This document shows positions 11,691 through 23,664 of a DNA stretch of 64,000 nt, piece by piece. The stretch lies in assembly GCA_034769895.1 (NCBI GenBank), contig CM068367.1, positions 110,530,654-110,594,653 of the forward strand, given 5' to 3'. Numbering within the stretch: position 1 is the first letter of the stretch; the number at the start of each line of letters is the position of its first letter. A model generated the notes under the pieces. The model was not told the origin of the DNA and did not search any database. It saw only the letters and a list, made by a program, of their open reading frames with translations. This DNA is from Magicicada septendecula (taxonomy: Eukaryota > Arthropoda > Insecta > Hemiptera > Cicadidae). Both the position numbers and the translations under genes were made by a program.

Positions 11691-12660
11691 TATTAATAAG
11701 TTATCGAATACATTAACGAACAAAAAGATAATTTAAGACTCCGAGAAACCGATCCTACGAAGCCTAATTGATGCTGTATAAAATGTATTATTTACTAACA
11801 AAATTATTACTACGGAAACGTTCGCTAGTTATTAAAACGAGTACCGTCACAAAAGTATTACGTGTACGTGAATCCATGTATGCATGTATGTACGTAAATT
11901 GAGGTGGTACTTCTTTTCAACTTTTGATATCATTTGCTCCCAACCCGTAATCGTCTTTTAATACATAAAAAAAAAATTGTGAAAAAATTCAATCTACTTG
12001 CTATGACCCCCAAGGGGGCTAACGTTTTACAGATAATTGGTATTTCATATACGAAATGTTTTATTTTAAAACGTAGTTTGGAAGGAAAATAATCTCAGAA
12101 AAAGTATATATTTATATATACAGTATCGTAAAAGTAGCTTCTGACAAGTATCGTTGGCTAGCACAAGATTGCGATTTTAATAATTGGGTTGGAAAAACGA
12201 AAACAAGTGCTCAGATTGAAAGCAGATTTCTTCATATTTTAAAATTAGGGTCTACTAATTATATTGCCTACTACATAAACTTTACTTAGAGGAAAGCAGG
12301 GACCAAATTTTAAGATTCTATTCTCAATAGGTGATCCGTGAGAAGTTCTCTTTACTGATTCTGTAAACTCATGAACTTTACGCAGTTCGGGTGAAGGTCA
12401 GACATAATGTTATTTTGCATACATCGACATACATAAGCCAGATGCATATACAAGCTATGACATGAGAGAGTGAGAGGAGTGAAGTACAATGTTTAAGCTA
12501 GCAACTAGCGGCTAAGTTCGAAATAAGTATTATTTTATTGTCTACTCTCGGGACAAGGTTAATGCGAGCCCTTCGCTGCACGTTTAATGTGCTTCGTAAA
12601 AATCACTCCGTGCCGATCGATAAAACAACTGTTTGACAAGCCGTTCCTTAGCTCAGTACT
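11691..12660. other. Unassigned intergenic DNA
   Basis: No gene recognised. Short ATGT/GTAC-type alternating sequence near 11878-11895. Confidence 0.4.
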
Positions 12661-12663
12661 GCG

Positions 12664-12698
12664 TATAAAAGTGCGTCAAACGCAGGCACGGTCACATT
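12664..12698 (+). promoter_or_regulatory. Possible Pol II core promoter (TATA + initiator-like)
   Basis: TATAAAA at 12664-12670 with TCACATT centred on A12694, a 30-base spacing expected for TATA and initiator. No downstream gene is identified, so this may be the promoter of a transposon relic or chance. Confidence 0.3.
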
Positions 12699-12939
12699 TT
12701 ACAGCTTTATAGAGAAAGAAACCTTAAAAATTTAATAAGTGACGACTTCGAGAATTAAACAATTCATCAGACCGCAGTGGCAGAACACGTAAGGGTGGGC
12801 AATAACGTTGTGAATGAATCTCTAGAAATGATTCACCAGAAACTGTCCTTAAGATAGTATTTTCATGTCACCCCAGTCAATACTTTGTCCAAATACTGTC
12901 GCTTGAAAACTTTTCCAATAAACTGTGTGCTTTGCACAC

Positions 12940-13600
12940 GGATGTAGTTCAGTTAAGATTTCATATACAGAGGAATACAAGTATTTAGGGGTGAAAATTA
13001 CGGCTAGTGGGAAGCAAGACATAGAAATACAATCCAGAATTAATTTACGAAAGATGGCTATATCTACATTAAATGGAATCCTGTGGGATAAGTAAATTAC
13101 AGCAGAAAATAAAGCAAAATATCTAAAACCATTGTTAGACTACCATGACTTTCGCCTCGGAAGTTTGGACTAAATAAACACACAAGAACAAAATTAATGA
13201 CAGCAGAGATGGACTTTTGGAGACGTTCGGCAAGAGTATCCAGACGTGAGAAAATTAGAAATGAAGGACAATTAGAAAATTAAGGACAGAATGAATGTGA
13301 AAAATTCAATTGTTGATGTTATCCAAACAAAAAAATTACAATGGTATGGAAACACGAAAAGAATGGAACAGGAAAGATTGTCAAGGTGAGTTATGGAATG
13401 GACCCCACCAGGAACAAGGAAAAGAGGAAGGATCACCTGTCACCTGGATAAAATAAATTCAGACTATTGAGGAAAGGAGAAATTGAAAAAGCTCTTTGGA
13501 TGGACAAGCAGCAGTGGAAGATGAGAATTCAATCACTTCTGTAATCCTTGGTTCCGGAAAGTGTGTAAACATTGTACAGCCGGAATAATAATGTAGTTCA
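12940..13600 (+). pseudogene. Decayed LINE RT C-terminal fragment
   Basis: Plus-strand pieces in changing frames: Y-K-Y-L-G-V-K-I-T-A-S-G-K-Q-D near 12978-13020, M-T-A-E-M-D-F-W-R-R-S-A-R near 13198-13236, M-N-V-K-N-S-I-V near 13291, and W-T-P-P-G-T-R-K-R-G-R near 13400-13430. The last is the basic motif preceding the end of a further LINE family. Many stops and shifts are present. The relic is old. Confidence 0.7.
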
Positions 13601-14030
13601 GTTATTGCAATTTCATATTTCTTGGAATGGTATTATATTGAATGACCAACTGACAAAACAATTGTGCATACTGAAGAACATACACTAACATACGAGCTAT
13701 GGATATGAGATCCCTTCCTTCCGTGAAAGTTTGCAGACGTCCGGATAGAATCAGTACCTCTACGGGACACCAATAGCTGGTAAGGGCAACCTATAACCTG
13801 GAGTAATGTTAAGGACTGTAAGAGAAAATAGTTGAACATGTGAATTGGTTGGACAGTGGAGTTTACTTTGGAAAATACCTACACACACCAGATGCTTACA
13901 GTAGGTTAGGCCAGCCTGGAAAACGATTTTTCTGTGCAGGCAAATACATAGTGTCATCAAGGATCACAAGAACAAAAGAAATCTGAATTAAATGCTTGAG
14001 TAGACTGAGTTATGTTTTACTAATACATAA
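13601..14030. other. Unassigned DNA
   Basis: It starts with a repeat of the phrase ATGTAGTTCAGTTA also found at 12941, so it may be a second piece of the same LINE family. Nothing else is recognised. Confidence 0.35.
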
Positions 14031-14581
14031 TGTCACTCTCCTTAAACATAAGGCCTTCCTCCACACCACAGTCAGAGAGAAGGTCTAATCAGTCTGTACT
14101 TTGTTGCAATCATTCGTCTTCTGCCGAATGCAACAATCCGCGAAGTGTACCTTGTCCGACGCACTGACGTCACGCCCTCCCTTTTACTAACCCTGTCGTT
14201 CGGTTTGTTAAATCTCGTCAGTCTCCCATCAAACGCTGTGAGCTGAGCGGCCCGTCGCAGGACTTTCGTCAAGTATGGGAGCCTCAATAACCAAGGTAAC
14301 TATGATTGTTTTTGAGCTATCGTAAATCAGTGCTAGTGGCTAATAATTCTGTGTATTACGTTTGTAACAAAAAAGAAAACTTGTAATAGATGTAAAAAGA
14401 TTGTTATCCGTAACCAACCAAGATGTATCTTGTCTGTAATGGTCAGCCTCGCCTAAATTTAAACTTCAGTCAGTCAACTTGATGAAAAGACCTAAGATAT
14501 GTAAGGTTGAGTGTCAGTACTCGTTATATATGTAATTTAAAGTCATAACCTTGTAATGCTATTTTGTAATATTGTAAATTG

Positions 14582-14616
14582 TAACACGCACGGTATGAAT
14601 GCATGCGTGCGTGTTA
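14582..14616. repeat. 11-bp perfect inverted repeat
   Basis: TAACACGCACG at 14582-14592 faces CGTGCGTGTTA at 14606-14616 with a 13-nt loop, 16 bp upstream of the TATA box. It could bind a dimeric factor or form a cruciform. Confidence 0.7.
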
Positions 14617-14631
14617 ATCGAACGATGTGGG

Positions 14632-14667
14632 TATAAAAGTGTACTAAAAGATGTGAAAACTTTCAGT
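14632..14667 (+). promoter_or_regulatory. Pol II core promoter candidate (TATA + TCAGT)
   Basis: TATAAAA at 14632-14638 and the arthropod initiator TCAGT at 14663-14667 put A14665 33 bases after the TATA start, the canonical insect spacing. Confidence 0.55.
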
Positions 14668-15582
14668 TCGAAACTTGGTTCAACGTTCCGGGCAGAAGAC
14701 ACGAGAACACGAACTTCGTACAGTTTTACACGATCTTCCAGCACAGACATAGCAGTGGTTCAGACCAGGTACGGAGGAACACGCGGCCGTAGCGACCTGA
14801 TACAACAGGTCGCAAAAAGGATTTATCTGGATTACCAAGTAACATTTTTACCTAATAACTTACGGTGCTAGTTGCTGCATAATCACGAAGCAAAAGCGAG
14901 ACAAACTAGTTACTCGTCATAAGTGTCAGAAACAATTTTATAAACTTTTGCGATAGATAACAGTGTCAGAAATTTATATATAGATCACAGCGTGTACGCT
15001 ATACACCATTTTGTAAACTAGCATCGATTTATGCGACACCCCCATATTTAGCATTTAACTTTTTTTATATTCAGTTTTTCAAAAAAAATTTAGCTCCGTA
15101 CTGACCGTTGCTGACTGGCACATAATTAAGTAAATTTTAGAGGCTCGTAACGTTTTTGAAATAAACGGGTCGCATCCGACTCAGTTCACAGATTGATGCT
15201 TTCAACAATTTCTTTTACTCGCACCTCCTCCTTTTATATAATGATGTTAATTATAGAAACGCTTGAGAAATAAGTTGTAACACAGGAAAGGTGTCCTAAG
15301 CATTTTGATGTACTTAGATATTAAATTATGTTATTTGTGTGTATGCTGAACACTTCCGGGGCCTAGCAGCGGGAAGTGCTACAACTTAACCACGTGGAAA
15401 GTTTAGCTGTAGTTTGAGCAGGTGGGTGCTGTGCGCGTTCACTTGGAAGTGTTCTCTTACAATATCTAAAATAGGCTCTGTTCAAAATTTGACTTCCCTT
15501 GGACTATGTTAAGTTGGCTTCAAAGGCCCTACAGTTTCTCATTTTTTAGTTGTACGAAAGGTTACACGGCCAGTGTCATTTG

Positions 15583-15775
15583 AATTAAAACTAACTCCCG
15601 GGTTGTTTTGCAGTGGTCCAATGTTTCCGATTAAACCACACGTTTCGGCAACATCACTGGCTGCCATCTTCAGTGTTTTCAGTGTTGAAGATGGCAGCCA
15701 GTGCTGCTGCCGAAACGTCTGGTTTAATCGGAAACCTTGGACCACGGCCAAATAGCCCGGGAGTTAGTTTTAATT
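15583..15775. mobile_element. Foldback hairpin repeat, 193 bp
   Basis: Two arms (about 15583-15673 and 15685-15775) are inverted copies of each other with few mismatches, around a ~12-nt loop. The outer ends read AATTAAAACTAACTCCCGGG on both strands. Inside each arm come a G-G-T-C-C-A block, a TTAAACCA stretch and CGTTTCGG/CCGAAACG. The right arm carries GGACCACGGCCAAATAGCCC, a block shared with the repeats at 23.3, 29.1 and 41.7 kb. There is no coding capacity. It behaves like a MITE or foldback element. Confidence 0.8.
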
Positions 15776-16725
15776 TCTCATTTTACTTTTAGAATAAAGA
15801 AGGTATGATTTAGGTAGAGCTTTCGGAGATCTGATTATCATAGCAAGAATTTGTTTTAGCACGAAAAGTAAGTGAGACGGGGTCGGGTTGGCTCCACCTG
15901 GAACCTACCACACAGCACAGCAAGACGAATAAACGCCATGAAAAACAAACTCTCTTCCACTAAGCTACCCCGCTGCCTACATGAGCTGTAAAAGCAGAAT
16001 ACGTTACAGCTACTTCAAATTCAATTAGGTTTTCTGTACTGTTGGGTGAATGTTGTAAAATAAAACAAAACAATAATTTATTATTTTTAGTTCTTTTTGT
16101 AATTGTAAAGTTGTACTGCGACAGTTGCAAGTTGGCATCAAGTACTGTGCGCATTCTGAGATCGAAGAATGTTATTTAATCTTCAAGTCAAAATAAATTT
16201 ATTGACGAAACATTTTATTGAAAATTTTGTGTACCATCGTCATACTGTCATAGCTACCTTCTAAGCTAAACTGTTCGATTGGATGTATATTCCTTCTTCT
16301 TTATTTCTAAATTAAAAAAATTTCGAACCTGTATTGTCTCATTCTACTAACTACGTCATATTTTTTAAAATTTTTCTAGTTTTGTATTTCTTTTGATAGC
16401 CTTTTAACTCTATGTAATACAGTTTATAGTTGTTACAGAGATGGTACTCAGTAGTATTAGGCCTACATACAGTATTGGTGTTACAGACAGTATTCAGCAA
16501 ACAAGATTTATCTCACACACATATTTGATTTTATCTTGATTTAATTCAATTTTTACTTAAAAGAAGTCCAGTATTTGTAATGCTTCAGCCAACATCTTGA
16601 TCCTACAAAAAAAAAAAGAGTTAATTTTGTTGTAAGTATTAATTAAAAATATTTCAAATGATAATCATTACTAATATTAACTATTAAATTAACATAGCAA
16701 TTAATGTTAAAATTAACTGAAAATA
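15776..16725. other. Unassigned intergenic DNA
   Basis: AT-rich, no recognised feature. Confidence 0.4.
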
Positions 16726-16885
16726 TCATCATTATCATCACCACTCCAAGGATTAGGCCCTAGACCTGTTCCGGAACCCATCTCCTCCACGGTCTACCGA
16801 CATCTCTCTCCCTAGTAGGGTGATAACCCAAGGCAGCCACAAGTAAACGGATATCAGGCATGCGATTCAAGTGTTCACACCAACT
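16726..16885 (-). pseudogene. LINE RT tail, truncated
   Basis: The minus strand reads V-G-R-P-W-R-R-W-V-P-E-Q-V before a TAG, then a short GATGATAATGATGAT end. Just upstream is an R-E-R-D stretch. Same V-P-E-Q-V family as 8.4 kb. Fewer than 60 codons remain. Confidence 0.72.
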
Positions 16886-17440
16886 GAAAATATAATTTCA
16901 GTAAGTGAAGTGCCTTATCCTTACAAGTTACGCAAACTTAAAAGCTAATTAACACGTTAGTTTTAACTATAAAAGTATAAAGTTTCGAAACGTGTGTACG
17001 TTAAATAAAGATTTACCTTAAGTAAATAAGCGAAAATTGTACCTTGCTTATTATCTTAAGTAAGTACTGTAGACTGAATGTTTACATAATATCTTAGTCA
17101 AAACATAACTCAGTCTTCCCAAGCAGTTATTTAAGATTTCTCTTGGTCTTGTGACCATTGTTAAATAGAACATATTTCTATCAGAACACAATTTGCTCTG
17201 ATAACAGACGAAACTCGTGAAATTTTGAAAAAATATTGATATTGGCACATAAGATGTCGATTTCTTTAAAACAGTTCTCAAAGTTATAAAGTTTTCAAAT
17301 TCGTATTAACGAGCAACTTAAATTTTAGTTTCGATAATCTAAAAAATTATGAATTTTTGTGCAATATTTCTTTTTAGTTTTGCTGAAGAATTGGTTCAGG
17401 TTTTCTTTCATGGATTCAGACTTTTTCTTCATCTTCTTAA
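16886..17440. other. Unassigned intergenic DNA
   Basis: AT-rich, nothing recognised. Confidence 0.4.
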
Positions 17441-17446
17441 TAGGCG

Positions 17447-18255
17447 TTACAACTCTTGGAGAGCCTTGGCCTCCTGGGCAATCCGCCTCCAGTCGTCTTG
17501 ATCCTTTGCTCTCAGTCTCCATCTTCTTACACCGAGCCTGCGTAGGTCGTCCTCAAGATCATCCACCCATCTTTTTCTGGGCCGACCCCTCCTTCTTTTT
17601 CCACCAGGTCTCCCCGTAAAAATTTTCTTGAATGTGGACATCTCTAACATTCTCTGGACATGGCCTGGGCACTGGATTCTACTTTTCTTTATGTCAGTAA
17701 CGACATCTGGTTCTCCATAGATTTGCTGGATTTCTGCATTCGTCCTTACTCTCCATGCTCCTTGGACGTTCACTGTACCAAATATCCTCCTGAAGACTTT
17801 TCTTTTTCGCCTGCGCAACCACTTTTCCTCTGTCACTGTCATTATCCAGGTATCGGACCCATACACGACCACTGGCTTAAGAATTGTTTTATAGAAATGA
17901 ATTTTGGTTGCTCTACTTATGTTTTTACACTTAAATATTCCTTGGAGGGAGAAATAACATCTGTTTCCAGCAGAAATTATTTCTTCGGCCATAATGTTGT
18001 CCTCAGTAAGTAGTGAGTCCAGGTTTTTAAATTTTTTAACGTTTTGAAATTTGTGTCATCCAATTACCAAGGGTGCTCTTCTCTCTTGTATTTTACTGCC
18101 TGTTAACATGTACTTGGTCTTTTCAGTGTTTAATTTTAGACCTAAATTCGATGCGGCCTCTTCTAGACTCGAGAAACCCTCTTTTAGGTCTTGTTGGCTT
18201 CTTGAGATAAATAGTATGCCACACGGATTCAGACTATTCCTTTTAAATCACTAAC
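17447..18255 (-). pseudogene. LINE RT C-terminal fragment with 181-codon open frame
   Basis: The best-preserved LINE tail here. Minus-strand 17992-17447 is fully open. It contains T-K-I-H-F-Y-K-T-I-L-K-P-V-V-V-Y-G-S-D-T-W, the post-palm Y-G-x-x-x-W block; R-K-V-F-R-R-I-F-G-T-V; W-R-V-R-T-N-A-E-I; R-M-L-E-M near residue 116; and R-R-R-G-R-P-R-K-R-W-V-D-D-L-E-D-D-L-R-R-L-G-V-R-R-W at about residues 134-158. It ends naturally with K-A-L-Q-E-L. The frame continues upstream past one stop (near 18040) into L-G-L-K-L-N-T-E-K-T-K-Y-M at about 18150. The catalytic palm is absent, so it is 5'-truncated and inactive. Confidence 0.85.
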
Positions 18256-18927
18256 TGTTCAGTCATAGATCTCCATGGAAAAGAGTAAAACACTTTTTTG
18301 CCCTTCTTGCATTATTTTTATAAATGGATTAAGAACAAGTACATGTAGCTAGTGAAAAATAGCCTCTTACTCGTGATTTGGACAGATTATCTGGGATTAC
18401 GCAGTAGATTTTGAAGTAATAGAGTAATTAATCATTTCTCCTTATTTAAACAAGCCGAAACAGCGAGATTACCAGTTCTTTTATTTTCTTAACCTAGTTA
18501 ACCTAGAGAATTTTCAAGTATCGGGCGCCTCGTCCGTTACAGGTACTATTTTTTATTCGTTCTAACAAAGCTTCTTCCACCAGCTTTACGTTTTCTTTCC
18601 TTTAGTAGTAGACTAACCTAGTTTTTTGAACTTCTCCAGATGTTTACGATTTTAATAAGGTGCTGCTTCACTTCGTATCACGTCTTATCGATTTCATACC
18701 GTGTTACCTTCTTTTAAAACGATTTGTCTTTTTGTTTCGTAAAATATGAATTCTTCCTTGCATTTTGTAACTCAAATTCATTACTAGTTGTGTTGTGTTC
18801 TTGTGTGTGCGTGTGTGCGTGCGCGCGCGCGCGCGCGTGTGTTTCGAATTGAGTGTAATTAGATTTTAATTAATTTATTAATCACAAATTTATAACAGAA
18901 GCCGATAAAATTATTGTCCAAACTTGT

Positions 18928-18966
<39 letters not shown>

Positions 18967-19459
18967 AATAATTTACGTAAACAGCAAACGTATCAGAGAG
19001 GAAATAAAGCAAGGTCTTACATACAAACGATGTTTACACAAATGGCAGTAAGTTATGTGTTCGTATGTTTGCAGACGGGCTGCGCGTACATGTTTTCAAA
19101 ATCAGTTTTCCTTACCGTGTTTAAATTTGTTTGCCTAATAAATGCGATTACAGTTTTACAAGTAACGCCACACAAGTAATGTCAGAGATATTTGTCTGTT
19201 GCAACCAGATTTACTGTACTACAATTGTTAGTTGCTGTCGGTTCGAGTTTGTGTTGATTCTGCTTCAAATTCAATCCCGCCATGATGCATCGCTAATCCG
19301 TACAGAAAACAACCGATTTGTAACATAAGTTGTATCTACTAGCGTATGTGAAAGTCATCTTTTATAGTTTATATACGGACTGAAGGTAAAATGAGAATTT
19401 ATCACGTACGAGTTTAACGAAATCTATGTTTATCAAAATGCTTTATTTATATTTGGGGC
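18256..19459. other. Unassigned DNA with two microsatellites
   Basis: Holds an alternating GT/GC tract at about 18805-18842 (Z-DNA-prone, with a pure GCGC core) and a (CT)n tract at about 18934-18963. No gene is recognised. Confidence 0.5.
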
Positions 19460-20570
19460 CAATATTTATATTTCATCATCATCTCCACAACTCGGCATAG
19501 GCAAAGTACTGCCTGTTCTGCCCTCAAAGATCCTCCAGTTCCTGGCTCTACCCACACACCTGTGGCCTATAGGTTTGTATTTCCAGACTTGTTTTGACAG
19601 TCTGGAATCTGACATTCTTCCTATAGTGTTCTTTCCACCGTTGTTTGTAATCTTTTAGTTTTTCATTCAAATTAAAAACTTGTAACTCTTCTCTTATGGG
19701 TTAATTCTTTATACGGTCAAGATTAGAACACCTTTTAACTCCTATTAAGAACATCATTTCCGAGGCCAGTATTTTACTCTCTTGTTTCTTGGTTGTTTCC
19801 ATAATTCACACCCACAGGACAGTACATGGACTGCCATAACTTTGTAGAACTTTAATTTTGTATCTCGACGTAACTTGTTTCTAAAAATACGGTTGATTTT
19901 CCCACAGATTGTATGAAAGTTACCAAACTTAACATCAATATCATAATCTCTATCATAGCCAGTATCATTTCCCAAATAATTAATATATCTCACTTGTTCT
20001 AGAATTCGAGCATTAATCATTATTTTTATTCTTATTGGTTCCTTGCCTCGAAATTCATTACCTTTGTTTTTATAGTGGAGATTTTTATATTGTATTGTTT
20101 GCAAATTTAATGAAGCTTAAAAACAGACTTTTGCGAATCAGATTCTGTATCTTGAAGTACAAGCAAGTCGTCAGCAAACAACAACACATTCAAATAAGTC
20201 TCATGATAACTTAATACCAGGGTTCACTAGGCGTTTCCATTTCCTTACCACATCGTCAATATAAATGTTAAATGGAGTAGGTGATATACTCCACGCTTGT
20301 CTAACACATTGATTGACAGACATTTATTGAGATAACCTACAGTTATTTTGAACAGTTATTCTTTTTCCGTTATATAGACTTTGTATAGTTCTTATACGTT
20401 GTGAGGGTATTCCCGTTCTAATATTTGCTACAGCAAATATCTATGTACTCTACCAAAGGCGTTCTCAGAGTCAGCGAAAAGCTACATGCGTTTCTTTATT
20501 GAACTCACAATGCTTCTCAATGATGTGTGTACTAATAAAAGCATTGCCTGTACAAGATCTGCTCTTCATA
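19460..20570 (-). pseudogene. LINE reverse transcriptase fragment with intact FADD box
   Basis: On the minus strand the palm motif L-L-F-A-D-D-L-L-V-L-Q-D is present at about 20145-20185, with F-A-D-D at 20167-20178. Downstream the open frame 20104-19754 shows R-I-K-I-M-I-N, I-L-E-Q-V-R-Y-I-N-Y-L-G, F-H-T-I-C-G-K-I-N-R and T-K-L-K-F-Y-K-V-M-A-V. A decayed 3' tail reaches about 19470. Upstream pieces (to about 20570) match the preceding RT region in broken frames. Catalytic residues survive, but stops and frameshifts make the copy dead. Confidence 0.8.
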
Positions 20571-20663
20571 TAAATATTTATATTAATATCCCGATTCTTC
20601 TACATTCGAAAGTCGAATTTCACAAACTTTTAATTTATAAAATGTGGTAAACGTATGTTGTTT

Positions 20664-20881
20664 TGAATTCACTGTGGATGTGACGAACACAATCTGAATT
20701 GTGTATGGAATTCACTGTGGATGTGACGAACACAATGTGAATTGTGTATGGAATTCACTGTGGATGTGACGAACACAATGTGAATTGTTTATGGAATTCA
20801 CTGTGGATGTGACGAACACAATGTGAATTGTTTATGGAATTCACTGTGGATGTGACGAACACAATGTGAATTGATTATGGA
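20664..20881 (+). repeat. Tandem array, five 43-bp units
   Basis: GAATTC recurs at 20665, 20708, 20751, 20794 and 20837, exactly 43 bp apart. Each unit contains TGTGGATGTGACGAACACAA. Within a unit CACAAT and ATTGTG form a 6-bp inverted repeat with a 4-nt loop; it is intact in the first two units and loses its last bases in later units. Confidence 0.95.
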
Positions 20882-21440
<559 letters not shown>

Positions 21441-21589
21441 CGTGAGGAGGGGGAGAATTAGGGGCAGAGATACAGACAGAAAGAAGGGAAAGGACTTGCT
21501 GTAGCAAGAGGACTTTAAACAGTTCTCTATACGAGTATACTACATAGTAGTATTTAATTAAATACTTCGTATTTCAGCATGTATATGGT

Positions 21590-22010
21590 TACTTTCATTC
21601 TTTGGGCTCTAACTGATAAATATCTAAACTCTCTCCAAGCTATGGAGATGAGATACCTCAGAAAGATTGAAGAAAAACAAGAAGAGATCGAGTCAGAAAC
21701 ACTACTATAATAGTGAGTCTTAAGACAGTACCTTTGAAAGATCAAATTAAGAAATCACAGTTGCGCTGGTTTAGACACGTTCAGATGATGGAAGGAGATA
21801 GGCAACTGTATGAGGTAATAATTGCTGGAGAAGACCCAGAGGCCGGAGTAGATTGACTTGGGAAGACAATGTGAGGTACTCTCTGCAGGGGCTGGGAGTG
21901 CAGTGGAATGAAGGCAAGGCCCTGGCCATGCAGAGAGCACGGTGGCGAGACCTTTACTCACCCTCTACACCTTGGGGTTGAAAAGGATTGGAATAAGAAG
22001 AAGGAGACTT
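21590..22010 (+). pseudogene. LINE RT tail, decayed
   Basis: Plus-strand pieces: M-E-M-R-Y-L-R-K-I near 21640, then K-D-Q-I-K-K-S-Q-L-R-W-F-R-H-V-Q-M-M-E near 21739-21795, then the W-E-D-N-V equivalent and L-Q-G-L-G-V-Q-W-N-E in other frames to about 21935. A GAAGAAG-type end follows at about 21997-22007. This is the L-R-W-F/x-H-V tail class common to many insect LINEs. There are multiple shifts. Confidence 0.75.
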
Positions 22011-22541
22011 TCATTCTTAGCTGATAAAATACGAGAAAAAGATTTTAAATGTTTCTGATTGACGGATACAGAAATATTGTGAAGATGAACTTGCTCCCGT
22101 GTCTGACTGTTAGTGTACAATTTAATTATGACTGTTTAATTCAGCCAGCCAAGGTGTAAAGTAATATTTCCGTAGTAACTAAATATTGTCAGAGGGTAAT
22201 CTAAAAATAATGCCAATATATTAAACACATTATTCATTCATTTGTAGCTTCGTTTAATTCTGTTTTAGTAACGTAACCATAGACGCTAGCAATGCTAAAA
22301 ACTGGAACTTTTTGTATTTTTCTGTTAGTATTACGTATGGGTGCACATAATGTAAACATACTTCAAAATTACTAATAAACATGTGACTAGTGTACTTGTT
22401 ATTATATTTGAAAGGTGCTTCGGTTCTGTACGCGATTAAAAAAAAATTCTGCGATTCTTTATTCAAGATTCTCTGTTGGATAGCGAATGTAAATGTATTG
22501 GGGTTGTTGTTGAATGTAAAAAACTACCCAATTGAAACAAG
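22011..22541. other. Unassigned intergenic DNA
   Basis: No recognised feature upstream of tRNA-Asp copy 2. Confidence 0.4.
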
Positions 22542-22613
22542 TCCTCGGTAGTATAGTGGTGAGTATCCCCGCCTGTCACGCGGGAGACCGGGGTTCGATT
22601 CCCCGCCGGGGAG
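22542..22613 (+). tRNA. tRNA-Asp (GTC), copy 2
   Basis: Identical to copy 1 except for one D-loop base (C to G at 22561). Anticodon GTC at 22575-22577. A T6 run at 22620-22625 serves as terminator. Its flanks are unrelated to those of the other copies. Confidence 0.96.
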
Positions 22614-22957
22614 AATTAATTTTTTCTTCAATTTTTTAGAAAGTACGTGTATAGGCCTAAACAATATAAGTAGTATAACTCACACAACATTTAAAAATAA
22701 TAACTATTATTTTCTAAAAACGTTTTGATAGGGTGGAACATTTATTTGTATTAGTATTATTTGTTTCACTTCCACTGTCAGCTTACACCCAACTTCACCT
22801 ACCAGTTCAACGTCTAATAAAGTGATGCAACAAGTGTGTTACCCATAATTATAACATAGTAACATTGTTGGTGTGTTTGTACATCCACCTTTCTACTTCT
22901 TCTTCCGGAGCTCTACAGGCCGGGATGACCCTTGGCTTCCGCCACCACTCACCTCCT

Positions 22958-22958
<1 letters not shown>
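22614..22958. other. Unassigned intergenic DNA
   Basis: Nothing recognised. Confidence 0.4.

Positions 22959-23025
<67 letters not shown>
22959..23025 (+). repeat. (CT)n microsatellite
   Basis: About 33 CT units; a Ser-Leu or Arg-Glu frame through it is an artefact. Confidence 0.96.
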
Positions 23026-23027
<2 letters not shown>

Positions 23028-23333
23028 CCAATCTTCTTAAGTCTTCACCTTTCTACTTACGGTGTCTAAAATTGTCTCCTGATATCCTCATTTTAATGCA
23101 GTGGAGTCTGGACTGTCTGGACACTCCACAAGACCAACAACATAAACTGAGGGGATGGTAGTGACACAGAAGTGAATGGAGGATTAGAAGAACACAAGTG
23201 GCTATTTAGGAATTGAAATAAATCGGAAGGAAGAAGTTTTGAACCTAATATACTCTATGGGTTCATTAGTCACTTGTAATGTTAGGTAAACAATTTCAGA
23301 AGTTTAATAATACTATAAGTGCTTCGTAGTCTG
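23026..23333. other. Unassigned intergenic DNA
   Basis: Nothing recognised. Confidence 0.4.
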
Positions 23334-23582
23334 TTGTTAAAATTCCTTCCCGGACTGTTTGGCCGTGGTCCATTGTTTAGTACAAAAACAGACGTTTCAG
23401 CAGTGCCATCGACTGCCACCATCAGTGTAAAATCGAGTTAGGCTAACGTGAGGTGGTATACGTTAGCGACCACAGTAACTCGATTTTACACTGATGGTGG
23501 CAGTCGATGGCACTGCTGAAACGTCTGTTTTTGTACAAAACAATGGACCACGACCAAACAGTCCGGGAAGGAATTTTAACAA
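23334..23582. mobile_element. Foldback hairpin repeat, 249 bp, near-perfect arms
   Basis: Arms of about 105 bp (23334-23439 and 23477-23582) are inverted copies with about two mismatches. Outer ends read TTGTTAAAATTCCTTCCCGG on both strands. The loop itself contains a 7-bp inverted repeat, GCTAACG/CGTTAGC. The block GGCCGTGGTCCA is shared with the hairpin at 15.6 kb, yet the inner arm sequence differs. Non-coding; the near-identity of the arms suggests recent origin or ongoing arm conversion. Confidence 0.88.
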
Positions 23583-23664
23583 GTTTGCTGTATGCTCCGT
23601 ACATTCAGTACCACAACTGAACAGATCGGGGGAATGTGTAACAGTGGGGAAGTGCAGTAACAGG

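Larger units (their letters stand above)
14031..15200 (+). other. Promoter-like, possibly LTR-derived block
   Basis: Higher-GC sequence at about 14080-14280 precedes a TATA plus TCAGT promoter at 14632-14667. An AATAAA lies about 500 bp downstream at 15160-15165. That order (U3-like, TATA, initiator, distal AATAAA) is what a solo LTR would show, but I found no matching ends or target duplication. Small frames at 14072-14287 (minus) and 14599-14871 (plus) are not recognised. Confidence 0.3.

Noticed and set aside
14072..14287. 71-codon basic minus-strand frame as a gene
   Set aside because: No motif recognised; lies in a promoter-like or LTR-like block where such frames arise by chance.
17359..18013. 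Plus-strand frames of 86 and 117 codons
   Set aside because: Antisense shadows of the LINE tail on the minus strand, which has clear RT motifs.
20664..20881. CRISPR-like array
   Set aside because: Units are contiguous with no variable spacers, the same holds for 32124-32797, and the genome is eukaryotic.
22849..23031. Arg-Glu repeat protein
   Set aside because: Translation of a (CT)n microsatellite; same for the (GA)n at 38636-38704.
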